DNA from: Chitinophaga agrisoli
GTDB taxonomy: Bacteria; Bacteroidota; Bacteroidia; Chitinophagales; Chitinophagaceae
Assembly: GCF_008386695.1 (NCBI RefSeq)
Contig: NZ_VUOC01000002.1
Coordinates: 1,356,481 to 1,420,480 of the forward strand
Length of the DNA: 64,000 nt
Direction of reading: 5' to 3'
Shown: positions 26,401 through 34,445 of the stretch, piece by piece
Numbering within the stretch: position 1 is the stretch's first letter
How the letters are laid out: each line of letters opens with the position of its first letter
The notes under the pieces: generated by a model
Told to the model about the DNA's origin: nothing
The model's database searches: none
The model's input: only the letters and a program-made list of their open reading frames with translations
Made by a program: the position numbers and the translations under genes

Positions 26401-26596
26401 CTGTTTGCACAGCAGCTGAAAAATTGTTTGTTGCATTTTTAACGGTAACGCTCACTCCCCAGAGCGGCACTCCCTCCTCTTCGCTTCTTACGATGCCGGT
26501 AACATCCGCACGGCTTTGCGCACGAAGCAGGAGCGGGAAAAGGCAATAGATCGCTAATATGCCCAGCAGGGCATACGTGGAATTCCATTTTTTCAT
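23405..26596 (-). CDS. SusC/RagA TonB-dependent transporter
   Basis: Outer-membrane transporter of 1063 residues. After the signal peptide (cleavage near LRAQ, about 27) comes the carboxypeptidase-like beta-sandwich (VTGIVRSEEEGVPLWGVSV), then NEVVVVGYGTMQKKDLTGA, the plug (VQQNNAAKGGGEMQVRGQRS, DPLIVLDGVIF) and the barrel ending in Phe. Unlike the SusC at 8841 it has no STN domain, yet it is paired with FecR and an ECF sigma factor. The partner SusD follows. Calcium-site-like DVNGDGKYTNED in the barrel is common in SusC proteins. Confidence 0.94.
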   Translation of the reverse strand: MKKWNSTYALLGILAIYCLFPLLLRAQSRADVTGIVRSEEEGVPLWGVSVTVKNATNNFSAAVQTDSSGVFTFNRLPAGAGYSFTFSFIGFETQIISGYTLKAGADFSLRVQLKNQQQNMNEVVVVGYGTMQKKDLTGAISQLKTAKLQKESPRSVQDLLRSGIPGLSVQQNNAAKGGGEMQVRGQRSLKASNDPLIVLDGVIFFGELSEINPQDIEHFDVLKDASAAAIYGAKSANGVVIITTKKGATDKPTIRFDASTGVGVLGKKRPVYDAQGYLNYRTDLFNSTSRWATPAKYVKPTTENLAKYGISMDDWLAYDALTGSPDDIWLQRIGLFDKERANYAKGQTYDWFDHSFQHGLQQNYNVSFSGRHKDAVNYYMSLGYLNNEGIVVGDKYRAYRGNIKLDGKVNKWMHTGVNINFQDRTDRDPDNNDGNLVTDWKGQIINNSPFALPYDSNGILDPYPMGASVNHGTSTAYNNQYKQYERGFTVLNTTLYQTIKLPFNISYQLNFSPRMQWFYYRYHESALNPLWTDNGKVVRENEKKFDWQIDNIISWDYTFAKKHSVKVTLLQNAEEHRSWEDKIVARDFSPTDALGFHNVGAGNPLKTTVSSDDRRSTGDALMARLFYSYDNRYMLTASIRRDGYSAFGASNPRATFPSLAFAWNFANESFFHWAPMSTGKLRLSWGMNGNRSIDIYQALSNLTTGTGRYPYVQPDGTVYELSQLYVDRMANYNLKWEATSAWNIGLDFGFLKNRITGNLEFYNMPTTDLLMDQNLPDFTGFTVVTTNLGEVVNKGFELGLTSLNMDRKNFEWTTTFNLSANRNQIKHLYYTYEDVVDANGKVTGSREIDDISNKWFIGHDIATIWDYKVQGIWQESEREQAAKYGEIPGDVKVEDVNGDGKYTNEDKQFLGYTTPRFRWGLRNDFTLFRNFEVSFNMYANWGHKAISDDYLNNFGAGTTWSSSYVRKYWTPDHPSDTYARLNSTNVQNITPKRAIDKTYIRLDNVSISYSLPTAIARRLDMSQFKIYAGVRNAIVWARKWEYWDPETTDLMPRYYTVGLTATF

Positions 26597-26682
26597 GTTT
26601 ACGTGTACTATCTAGTTAGGCAATAGAAGATCTGTCGTTGACTTAAGCAACGTCACAGGAAGTTGACACCCGTATATTTTGG

Positions 26683-27732
26683 TTAATTTTTCTTTTTTAT
26701 GATATAACTACCGTCTTCTTTTTCAATGACAAGATTGTTGAGCAGACCTATATCTTCCAGTATATTTTCCAGGCTGTCTGTTTTATGCATCCTTCCTGAA
26801 AAATACTTAGTGTGTATGTCTGACGGATAGTAATAAATATCTACCTGGTAATAGCTGCTAAGCTGATCAAATACTTCTGACAGCGGCGAGGTATCAAAAG
26901 TGTACCAGTCCGGCCTCTGCACCGTGCGGGCATTATTATTGGCAATACCTGCTTTAACCAGATGCTCCGCGGGTATATGGCGTGTTACGCTGGCCAGCAT
27001 GGTGTTTTTATTATACGTCAGCTCATCGCCCGGTAACAGGATCACCTTTTGCTTCCATGTTATCTGCGTGGTGTCAGCCGCCGCTACCTGCACTTTCCCA
27101 TCATGCACTTTTACCTTTATTACATTACTTTCCGTAAATGCCTGTACCGTAAAGGAAGTGCCCAATACCGTTGTTAACAGCTTGTCTGAATACACGGCAA
27201 AGGGCCGGGCTTTATCCGTGGCAGCGTCAAATAAGGCCTGCCCGGATAAAAAAACAGTCCTGTCTTTTTCTGATACAAATGGTTCATAATACCGGATGCT
27301 GCTGTTTGGCGATAATGTTACGGCAGAACCATCCTCCAACATTATCTTCATCAGCGTATCTGTAGTATTCCTTTTTTCCACCATCTGCTCCGTTCCGCCC
27401 ACAGCGGCTCCGTTCTGTGCCACAAAGGCTTTTTTGCCGGATGGATATAACCACAGCAATCCCACTACCAACCCGGCAGACGCCGCAGCTGCCAGCCAGG
27501 CCGTTTTAACCCTTCTGCCTTTCTTAAAAGAGTGCCTGCTTACCGTTTTAAATAATCTGCCGGAAAGTGCTGGATCCAGCCCGTCTTTTGCCTCAAAATT
27601 GTCCCAGTCCTCATCCGTCATATAGTTATTCCATTCTTCAGGATTATTCCGAAAATATTCCAGCACCAGCGCTTTCTCAGCCTCACTGCACTCATTCCTG
27701 AAATACTTGTCAATTAATTCCCGTTGTATCAT
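26683..27732 (-). CDS. FecR-family anti-sigma factor
   Basis: Inner-membrane anti-sigma protein of 349 residues. The cytoplasmic part begins LIDKYFRNECSEAEKALVLE. A membrane helix lies at about 78-96 (TAWLAAAASAGLVVGLLWLY). The FecR domain contains GSAVTLSPNSSIRYYEPF, VFLSGQALFDAATDKARPF and VLGTSFTVQAF, and a DUF4974 domain ends the protein. It lies between its sigma factor (80 bases upstream) and SusC (86 bases downstream), the usual order. It should release the sigma factor when the transporter is loaded. Confidence 0.93.
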   Translation of the reverse strand: MIQRELIDKYFRNECSEAEKALVLEYFRNNPEEWNNYMTDEDWDNFEAKDGLDPALSGRLFKTVSRHSFKKGRRVKTAWLAAAASAGLVVGLLWLYPSGKKAFVAQNGAAVGGTEQMVEKRNTTDTLMKIMLEDGSAVTLSPNSSIRYYEPFVSEKDRTVFLSGQALFDAATDKARPFAVYSDKLLTTVLGTSFTVQAFTESNVIKVKVHDGKVQVAAADTTQITWKQKVILLPGDELTYNKNTMLASVTRHIPAEHLVKAGIANNNARTVQRPDWYTFDTSPLSEVFDQLSSYYQVDIYYYPSDIHTKYFSGRMHKTDSLENILEDIGLLNNLVIEKEDGSYIIKKKN

Positions 27733-27811
27733 TTCCAGTTAAGATTATTGGGGCCTTCTTAATTATATCGTGTGAAAAAAGGGCATCCCCTAATGAGAAG
27801 AAAAGTTTTTT

Positions 27812-28363
27812 TTACCGCAGCAGGTATACCAGTAGCAGGAGTGTCAGAATATTGCGCAAATGCTTGATAGCGAGGGTCATATGGTTTTCTACGGTTTTTA
27901 CGGACAGGGAGAGCAATTCGGCAATTTCTTTATAGGATTTAAATTCATAGCGGCTGAGCTCGAACACTTTTCTCCGGACCGGGGGCATCTTATGGACCAG
28001 TTGTCTTATCCGTTGCTGCAGCTCTTTTACCTCTACCGCCTCCGCGCTATTGGACGTATCAGCTTCCGTAGGCTTTTCCTGTTGCTGTAATTTGCCTCTG
28101 ACAGCTTCTTTCCGGAACAGGTCAATGGTAGTGGCGCGGGCAATATGGAATATGAGCTTAGCTACCGGCTCTGACTCGTTCAGGTGCTGCCGGTAATTCC
28201 ATAATTTAATGAAGGTGATCTGGGTAACCTCTTCCGCCATATATTCAGAATGCGTCTTGGACAGCACATATAGGTACACCTTTCCGTGATATTCATTGAA
28301 TAATTCTTTGAAAACGGAAGCATCCCCTTCTTTCAATGCAGCAATCGTGGTAAACGTGGACAT
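27812..28363 (-). CDS. ECF sigma-70 factor
   Basis: Sigma factor of 183 residues. Region 2: VYLYVLSKTHSEYMAEEVTQ, then LIFHIARATTIDLFRKEA. Region 4: MPPVRRKVFELSRYEFKSYK, then LSLSVKTVENHMTLAIKHLR. A leucine-rich hydrophobic C-terminus (LLLLVYLLR) is common in Bacteroidota sigma factors of SusCD loci. First gene of the sigma-FecR-SusC-SusD locus. A -7-like TACGTTTG lies 80 bases upstream on the minus strand. Confidence 0.93.
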   Translation of the reverse strand: MSTFTTIAALKEGDASVFKELFNEYHGKVYLYVLSKTHSEYMAEEVTQITFIKLWNYRQHLNESEPVAKLIFHIARATTIDLFRKEAVRGKLQQQEKPTEADTSNSAEAVEVKELQQRIRQLVHKMPPVRRKVFELSRYEFKSYKEIAELLSLSVKTVENHMTLAIKHLRNILTLLLLVYLLR

Positions 28364-28442
28364 GATCTAAATATGAAAACCGCTATTGCCTGGTAAAATA
28401 CAAAAAAAACAACAGGTTGCTAATGTGTGGACAATTATAGCA

Positions 28443-28450
28443 CAAACGTA
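28443..28450 (-). promoter_or_regulatory. TACGTTTG -7 box for the sigma gene
   Basis: On the minus strand TACGTTTG (28450 to 28443) fits TAnnTTTG and lies 80 bases before the sigma start. No clear TTG is seen at -33. Confidence 0.35.
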
Positions 28451-28548
28451 CCAATGCTTTTAATTATCTTGCATTTACCGCTTCAACACAAGCACCTCAA
28501 TTACGTTGAAGCACCCAATCACTTTCTCTTAACCTAACTATGTGAACT

Positions 28549-30930
28549 ATGCGCAACCTTTACCCCCTATTGCTGCTGCTCCTGACGGGAATGCACAGTT
28601 ACAGCCAAAACACCTCGCTCAGCCCCAGGTATACAACGCCAGACAGCGCGCAGATCCTGGATTTCCGGTATGGCAAGGTGTTAACCGTTAAACAAAATGG
28701 CGCTACAGCCACCTACCGGTTGGCAGATATAGCCACCGGCAACGCAATTACCGTTCCTTTTACGGGCAATACAGCCCCAATACCCGGCAACCCATACGGA
28801 TATGTTTTCCGCGGATGGGTAACGCCTTATGGCGCCCTTATACAAGCACCCTCCAGCTACCTTGGCCCCTATACTACTCCCTTATATGAGTATAACCAGG
28901 GTACGGTTACCCAACTTACGCAAGTAACAAACAGCGTAAGCACGGCGGGCGATTATGTGTTGTGGACAAGCACCGACTCAGCCAGCCATGGGCTGATCCT
29001 CCGCAACATGGCCAGTCATCAGCAGCAGCTGATAGCAGATAGTGTAATAAGCGGCTCTGCAGTGGCCGCTAACGGCCTGGTGGCATATGCAACCCGTGGC
29101 GATTTTAGCAGCGCGCACCTGTACCGTTATCAGAACGGGGCAAATACCTTAATTGACCAATGGGAACTTCCGTATCCTAATCCTGATTATCCACCCCAGT
29201 TCTATAGCATCAGTACAGATGGCGAAGGCATTGCTTATCTGAGAAGCCCGGATGAAATTGGCTCCCGCGTGTACGTATACAATCACGATTCCGTTAGCTA
29301 TGTGCTCACCCAGGGCGATTACGGCGGCTATGCTGATTTTCCCATAGCCAGCTATGGCGCTCCGCTGATCAACAACGGGTATGTAGGCGGCATCCTGCTT
29401 TCTGCCCCCTACTATTATAATGTACAAGGGCAGGTATATACGCGCGATCAGCAGGGCGTGCTGCGGAATGTGCTACCCATACAAACAGGATCCGCTGTTG
29501 GCATCGCCAACATGCTTGCCATTTCGCCCCAAGGTGATATTGCCGTAGCCGCCAAATCCGGCAATAATTATGCAACCTATATCATTAACCAGGATGGCAG
29601 CGCGGTAAAAAAGGTAGCGGATGAGAGCCTGCGGGCGTATTATGAAGATAGTACCTGGTTTGTTGCCAGCGACCGGACCATATATGCTGTTAACCTGGAT
29701 ACCGCTGCGCGGCATTACATTACGCCTATCACCAAACAGGTATACACCCATAACCGGGTACCCATTACATCCGCTGATTTCCTGTCGCATTATATAGGCC
29801 CTGACAGCGGCATGGGGCGCCTGGAAAAGATCCAGTTCCTCTCCCTTCCTAAAAAGGGACTGCTTGTTGCAGCCAATAACCAGCCGGTATACCCCACCAA
29901 CATCAGTTTTAACCGGGATATGCTGGACTCACTCAAATACAGCGCTTTTAGTGTTCCGGGCAAAGATACCATCCGCTGGCGCGCGTTTGATGGTTTAAAG
30001 TGGACAAACGATACTTCTATTTATGTGACAGTGCTGCCCGCGCCGGATACCATCACGCCTTTTGAGCGTACCACGCTGGCAGGTAAGCCTATCCGGTTCT
30101 GGTCCGTAAACTTTAAACAGCATTTTACGGGCAAGCTGGCCGGCATCCGCATCAACCGCCTGCCTGCTTACGGTAAGCTCACCATTGGCGGCAAACAAAT
30201 TTTTTATGAAAGAAGCCGGGATATTACCCTGGCAGAGATAGATAGCATGTATTATACGCCTAACCCCAATATCATTGGCGTAGATACTTTACAGTGGATG
30301 GCTTATAATGGCACAAGTTATACGCCCAATGATACGCCGGCCATTCTACGCGTATTCCCGGAACTGAATACACCGCCTATTTTAAGAACCGTAGAAAGCA
30401 GCTACAGCCAGAGCGGAGCGGCCGATACTATTCTTATTTCTAATTACCCCAGGGCACAGGCATATACCGATGTAACGGCAGTGGTGGATAATATACAGGC
30501 GCTGCCCATTGCGCCCGACCATAGTTTTGTGATAGTACCATCGGATCTTAGCGTGGGCGCACATCAGCTGAAGGTGTTGTTCAAAAACCGGCTGGATAGC
30601 ATTAGCGTATTAAAAAGCTTTACCATTACCAGTCCGTTTGCCCCTATGATGGTAGGTGGAGAACTGCACCGGCCGTTAACGGCGGAGCAGGGGGTACAGG
30701 TATGGCCTAACCCATTCAGCGGGCAGTTCACGATCAGCGGGTTGGATGCCAATAACAACTATACGCTGCGGTTGTATGATGTACAGGGACGGCTGGCGCT
30801 TACTGAGCGCTCGTTTAATTTAAGCAGGAAGGTGGTGTTACCAGGCGTTAACAAGGGAATGTATGTGCTGGAAGTGTATGATGATAAAAATAAGAAAGTG
30901 GTAAAAAGTATACAGCTATTGAAGTTGTAG
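28549..30930 (+). CDS. Secreted protein with T9SS C-terminal sorting domain
   Basis: A 793-residue secreted protein. Residues 1-20 are a signal peptide ending HSYSQ. About 25-400 is beta-rich with TolB/propeller-like strands (DYVLWTSTDSASHGLILRNM). About 410-610 holds two similar cadherin-like repeats (KIQFLSLPKKGLLV...DSLKYSAF and GIRINRLPAYGKLTI...DSMYYTPN). The last 75 residues form a type A sorting domain (VWPNPFSGQFTISGL, YDVQGRLALTE, KGMYVLEVYD) that directs export by the type IX system and surface attachment or release. No catalytic site can be named. It is a single-gene unit with a strong terminator. Confidence 0.88.
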   Translation: MRNLYPLLLLLLTGMHSYSQNTSLSPRYTTPDSAQILDFRYGKVLTVKQNGATATYRLADIATGNAITVPFTGNTAPIPGNPYGYVFRGWVTPYGALIQAPSSYLGPYTTPLYEYNQGTVTQLTQVTNSVSTAGDYVLWTSTDSASHGLILRNMASHQQQLIADSVISGSAVAANGLVAYATRGDFSSAHLYRYQNGANTLIDQWELPYPNPDYPPQFYSISTDGEGIAYLRSPDEIGSRVYVYNHDSVSYVLTQGDYGGYADFPIASYGAPLINNGYVGGILLSAPYYYNVQGQVYTRDQQGVLRNVLPIQTGSAVGIANMLAISPQGDIAVAAKSGNNYATYIINQDGSAVKKVADESLRAYYEDSTWFVASDRTIYAVNLDTAARHYITPITKQVYTHNRVPITSADFLSHYIGPDSGMGRLEKIQFLSLPKKGLLVAANNQPVYPTNISFNRDMLDSLKYSAFSVPGKDTIRWRAFDGLKWTNDTSIYVTVLPAPDTITPFERTTLAGKPIRFWSVNFKQHFTGKLAGIRINRLPAYGKLTIGGKQIFYERSRDITLAEIDSMYYTPNPNIIGVDTLQWMAYNGTSYTPNDTPAILRVFPELNTPPILRTVESSYSQSGAADTILISNYPRAQAYTDVTAVVDNIQALPIAPDHSFVIVPSDLSVGAHQLKVLFKNRLDSISVLKSFTITSPFAPMMVGGELHRPLTAEQGVQVWPNPFSGQFTISGLDANNNYTLRLYDVQGRLALTERSFNLSRKVVLPGVNKGMYVLEVYDDKNKKVVKSIQLLKL

Positions 30931-30937
30931 TATATAG

Positions 30938-30967
30938 TAGCCCTGCGTATAAGCTTACGCAGGGCTA
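30938..30967 (+). terminator. Intrinsic terminator after the T9SS protein gene
   Basis: TAGCCCTGCGTA at 30938-30949 pairs perfectly with TACGCAGGGCTA at 30956-30967, loop of six, followed by TTTTT. Confidence 0.9.
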
Positions 30968-30988
30968 TTTTTCTGACAACTAAAAACC

Positions 30989-31546
30989 TCAATACTCATC
31001 ACTGGTAATCCCAAAACCCAGGTTCATATCCGCCGTATACTCCGGTTGCTCCTGCACGGCTGTCATCACAAATTCAAACGTAGGCTCCAACCCCATGCTT
31101 TGCCTGGTTTGACCACCCAGCACAGTAACCGTATACCAGCCATTGGGCAGCGCTATATTGGCTACCCGGTGCTTTTTTAGCAAGCGCACCTTTTCCGCTG
31201 TATAGTCCCGTAAATAGGGAATGGTATACAAGTAGACGCTTTCATGGGCTACCTTAAGAATATACCCCTCCCTTTTTATCTGCAGATCATTGCCTTCTTT
31301 CATTAACTCAGGGGTTTCTCCGGAGAGGTTGAAATATATGGTATATGGGTAATTTTCAATACCCGGTAATGGCACCATAATACCTTCTTTGACAACATTA
31401 TCCCCCTCCTCACTGGTTGTAAACTCCGTTACCAGGTCATTGGGCAGGTGGTGCTCCTCTTTATACTGCAAAAGCAGATCAGGATCTCCCAGGATGAAAT
31501 AATTAACAAGGTCATTGAGAACTTCTTCGAATTTTACGACAGCCAT
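30989..31546 (-). CDS. Hypothetical cytoplasmic protein
   Basis: A 185-residue acidic protein without signal peptide or membrane helix. It is mixed alpha/beta: N-terminal helices (VVKFEEVLNDLVNYFILGD), then beta strands with a conserved-looking centre (PNGWYTVTVLGGQ) and an acidic C-terminus. It is a single-gene unit, convergent with the T9SS protein and divergent from the MocR regulator. Its size and composition resemble immunity-type proteins, but this is only an impression. No family recognised. Confidence 0.7.
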   Translation of the reverse strand: MAVVKFEEVLNDLVNYFILGDPDLLLQYKEEHHLPNDLVTEFTTSEEGDNVVKEGIMVPLPGIENYPYTIYFNLSGETPELMKEGNDLQIKREGYILKVAHESVYLYTIPYLRDYTAEKVRLLKKHRVANIALPNGWYTVTVLGGQTRQSMGLEPTFEFVMTAVQEQPEYTADMNLGFGITSDEY

Positions 31547-31612
31547 GGTTTAACAGTTATACGGGAAATTACATAAAATATTTTCCTTCCGGGGTATCCG
31601 GCTAATTCCACC

Positions 31613-31674
31613 CTGGACCCCGGCCCTTGGCCCATACTGGACCCCTAACCATCTGCACATTGCCTGTAGCTTTG
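31613..31674 (+). promoter_or_regulatory. Promoter with tandem CTGGACC sites before the MocR gene
   Basis: CTGGACCCC at 31613 and again at 31637 (24-bp spacing), then TAGCTTTG at 31667-31674, exactly 30 bp after the start of the second site. There is no TTG at -33; the second site occupies that position. The identical geometry recurs at 33174-33235, and its proximal half at 36438-36475. MocR regulators are known to bind direct repeats, so this is probably an autoregulatory site. Confidence 0.65.
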
Positions 31675-31680
31675 TATATT

Positions 31681-33150
31681 ATGCCACCGTTTTACCATCT
31701 TATCGTTACGGACCGTCATCTGAAAGTTCCCATTGCAAGACAGATCAGCAATCAGATCGTAAACCTGATCCGTGATGGCGTTATTGTGCCGGGGGCTGCC
31801 CTGCCGGCTACGCGGTCATTGGCGGACTTAATTAAGACCAACCGGAAAACGGTGGTAAGGGCTTACGATGACTTGTTAAGCCAGGACTGGATAGAGGCGC
31901 TGCCCCGCCGCGGATACCGGGTTAAGCAGGACCTGCCGGTACTTAAACCAAGATCATTTCAACCACCCAATAAGTTTGCCGCCGTTACTGAAATACCGCC
32001 CGCGGTAGCCGCTAATGAGGATATCTATGCCCTGATCAGGACCACGGTACCGGAACACGAGATCATTGTTAATGACGGAATGCCGGATCACCGGCTGACG
32101 CCTGTGCATGATATGCTCCGCGAGCTCCGCAGACAGGCAGATAATATTTCACTGGCCCGCTCCATGTATTACCTGGATGATGGCGGAGCCCCCACCCTTA
32201 AAGCCGCTACGGCCAGCTTTATAAACAGCTCCCGGGGATTAAATGTGAACGACAGGAACGTTGTTATCACCAGAGGGGCACAAATGGCCATCTTCCTGGC
32301 AGTTTCACTATTTGTTAAACCGGGTGATCATGTTGTGGTAACTGATCCCAATTATATTTTCGCAGACGAATCATTCCTGCATGCCGGCGCCATCATCAAC
32401 CGGGTAAGCGTGGACGCAGAAGGTATGGTGGTAGAAGAGCTGGAAGACATTCTGCAGCAGCGGAAGATCAAGATGTTATATATCGCGCCCCACCATCACC
32501 ACCCTACAACAGTGACCATGAGCGCTGAAAGACGGCTGAAATTATTACAGCTGATCAACAAATATGATTTTTATGTGATCGAGGACGATTATGACTACGA
32601 TTTCCACCATGAAAACCGCCCGATCCTCCCGCTTGCCGCAAGTGGCCATGGCGGTAAGATCATCTATGTAGGCTCATATGGCAAACTGGTGGGCCCCACC
32701 GTGAGGATGGGATTCCTGATCGCGTCGCCGGAAGTGGTAAACCAGGTAAACCGCCTGAAGCGTCTCATTGACCTGAAAGGCGATACCCTTATGGAGTATG
32801 TGATTGCCGACATGATAGTTTCCGGGGCACTGGACAGGCATATTAAAAATACCAACAAAATATACGCTCAGCGGCGCAAGCTTTTTTCGCATCTATTAAC
32901 CGAATACTTAGACGATGAGCTGCATTTTGAGCCGCCGCAGGGAGGGCTTGCTTTATGGGTAAAGCTGGCTGCGCGGCATGATCTAAAGCAGGTCATGAGA
33001 AGAGCCGGTAACAACGGGCTTCATTTACTGGGAAGTTTTTGCCTGGACCCTGACAATCCTCATGGCAATTCCATCCGGTTAGGATTTGCATCCCTTTCTG
33101 ATGAGGAGATTGCCCAGGTGGTAGAGGTACTGCGCACCGTGTTAAAGTAG
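31681..33150 (+). CDS. MocR/PdxR-type regulator (GntR HTH fused to aminotransferase fold)
   Basis: Transcription factor of 489 residues. The N-terminal GntR winged helix covers about 8-75 (IARQISNQIVNLIRDG, LPATRSLADLIKTNRKTVVR). A class I aminotransferase-like domain follows from about 115 with ITRGAQMAIFL, VTDPNYIF, IEDDYDYDFHHENRP and the PLP lysine in VGSYGKLVGPTVRMGF. It senses PLP or a PLP adduct if it behaves like PdxR or GabR. The start is ATG 31681; an in-frame extension upstream would run through the promoter repeats. It faces the operon starting at 33265, whose promoter carries the same sites. Confidence 0.9.
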   Translation: MPPFYHLIVTDRHLKVPIARQISNQIVNLIRDGVIVPGAALPATRSLADLIKTNRKTVVRAYDDLLSQDWIEALPRRGYRVKQDLPVLKPRSFQPPNKFAAVTEIPPAVAANEDIYALIRTTVPEHEIIVNDGMPDHRLTPVHDMLRELRRQADNISLARSMYYLDDGGAPTLKAATASFINSSRGLNVNDRNVVITRGAQMAIFLAVSLFVKPGDHVVVTDPNYIFADESFLHAGAIINRVSVDAEGMVVEELEDILQQRKIKMLYIAPHHHHPTTVTMSAERRLKLLQLINKYDFYVIEDDYDYDFHHENRPILPLAASGHGGKIIYVGSYGKLVGPTVRMGFLIASPEVVNQVNRLKRLIDLKGDTLMEYVIADMIVSGALDRHIKNTNKIYAQRRKLFSHLLTEYLDDELHFEPPQGGLALWVKLAARHDLKQVMRRAGNNGLHLLGSFCLDPDNPHGNSIRLGFASLSDEEIAQVVEVLRTVLK

Positions 33151-33173
33151 CGCGGGCAATTCTCACTAATTCA

Positions 33174-33235
33174 CTGGACCATCCCGGACTGCTATAGCTG
33201 GACCCCGGATCACAGCATAAGCGGCAATATCTTTA
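33174..33235 (+). promoter_or_regulatory. Promoter with tandem CTGGACC sites before the MbnP/MbnH operon
   Basis: CTGGACC at 33174-33180 and CTGGACCCC at 33198-33206 are 24 bp apart. TATCTTTA, one mismatch from TAnnTTTG, starts at 33228, again 30 bp after the second site. This copies the mocR promoter geometry base for base. Confidence 0.65.
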
Positions 33236-33264
33236 CGCCGCTTACTAATAAATAGCAGACTAAC

Positions 33265-33675
33265 ATGAAAACCGTAAAGGCGTTACTTTATTATCTTGGG
33301 ATCAGCAACGGTGTAACCGGTATCTGGGCACTCTTTTTCCCCAAGCAATTTTACACCAGCTTTCCAGGGTTCGGGTTTCACTGGATTGATATTATGGGAC
33401 CATTCAGTGATCACCTTACCAGGGATGTGGGCGCGTTCTTTTGTGCGATAGGTTCAATGGCCATTTTTGCTGTTATAAGACCAGCTATAAATAAAATCAG
33501 GCTAGCCTGCTATTCCAATCTTGTTTTTGCGGTTCCGCACCTTATTTATCATTGTTACATGATCCATATGTTCCCTACTGCCGCGGATAAGTTCTGGGGA
33601 ATTCTGGCGTTGGCACTGGGTGCAATTGCGCCGGTTATCATCTTGCTGAAACTGAATGTAACAAAATCCATCTGA
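33265..33675 (+). CDS. Small four-helix membrane protein
   Basis: A 136-residue inner-membrane protein with four predicted helices (about 7-25, 50-75, 80-102, 110-130). Between helices 1 and 2 it has FPGFGFHWIDIMGP and HLTRDVGAF, a pattern I associate with a family of small membrane proteins of unknown function (DUF4345-like). A cluster of His, Tyr and Met sits near helix 3 (PHLIYHCYMIHMF). It is first gene of the operon; its TGA overlaps the ATG of the MbnP gene by one base. A link with metal or haem handling is inference from neighbours. Confidence 0.8.
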   Translation: MKTVKALLYYLGISNGVTGIWALFFPKQFYTSFPGFGFHWIDIMGPFSDHLTRDVGAFFCAIGSMAIFAVIRPAINKIRLACYSNLVFAVPHLIYHCYMIHMFPTAADKFWGILALALGAIAPVIILLKLNVTKSI

Positions 33676-34445
33676 TGAAAAAGAGCATCTTCTTATCCGC
33701 CATAGTATGTTTACTGGCAGGCGCCATCACCGCATTCAACACCATAAAAGCTGATAGCGGAGAACTATCCCTGAATTTTAAACATGTTGTAAATGGCGTT
33801 CCCTTAAAGCTTAATGATAACAGCGCCCACTACGCCAACGCAAACAACGACGAGTATACCGTCAGCACTTTCAAGTACTATATAAGTAATATCACGCTTA
33901 CCACCACAAAAGGAAAAGATGTAGTAATACCAAACATCTGTTTCCTGATAAATGCGGCCGATCCCGCCTCACTTAAACAAAGCATAACGGGCGTACCAGC
34001 CGGCAAATACAAGGGTATTAGCTTTACTATCGGCGTGGACAGCGCCCGTAATTTTGCCGGCGCTCAAACGGGCTGCCTTGACCCGGCTAATGGTATGTTC
34101 TGGACCTGGAACAGCGGATATATATTCCTGAAACTGGAAGGGTACTCACCGCAGTCAACTGCCAAACTGCACAAGCTTACCTTTCATGTAGGCGGTATAA
34201 AGCGGCAAAATACCCTTCGCACTTTTTCGCATTCGTTTAATAAACCGTTGCAGATACATGGAAACGAGCCGGCAGCAATATCCATCACCACCGATGCCGC
34301 CGCCCTGTTCAAAGGGCAAAACCTGGTAGACTTTGCAAAGTTGAACTCCACCATGGGCGGGCCTAATGCCGTGCTCATAGCAGACAACTACAAGAACGGG
34401 CTTTTTTCTATAACAAATGTGCAGCAAGGTAGGTATGAAAATTAA
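33675..34445 (+). CDS. MbnP-family periplasmic protein
   Basis: A 256-residue exported protein: signal peptide about 1-21, then a beta-sandwich. Family landmarks are LSLNFKHVVNGVPLKL, YTVSTFKYYISNITL, PAGKYKGISFTIGVD and the tryptophan motif GMFWTWNSGYIFLKLEG at about 139-155. In the methanobactin-associated pair, MbnH converts a tryptophan of MbnP to kynurenine, and MbnP binds copper. Pairs outside methanobactin loci are known. This gene overlaps the MbnH-like gene by 11 bases. No methanobactin precursor was seen here. Confidence 0.85.
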   Translation: MKKSIFLSAIVCLLAGAITAFNTIKADSGELSLNFKHVVNGVPLKLNDNSAHYANANNDEYTVSTFKYYISNITLTTTKGKDVVIPNICFLINAADPASLKQSITGVPAGKYKGISFTIGVDSARNFAGAQTGCLDPANGMFWTWNSGYIFLKLEGYSPQSTAKLHKLTFHVGGIKRQNTLRTFSHSFNKPLQIHGNEPAAISITTDAAALFKGQNLVDFAKLNSTMGGPNAVLIADNYKNGLFSITNVQQGRYEN

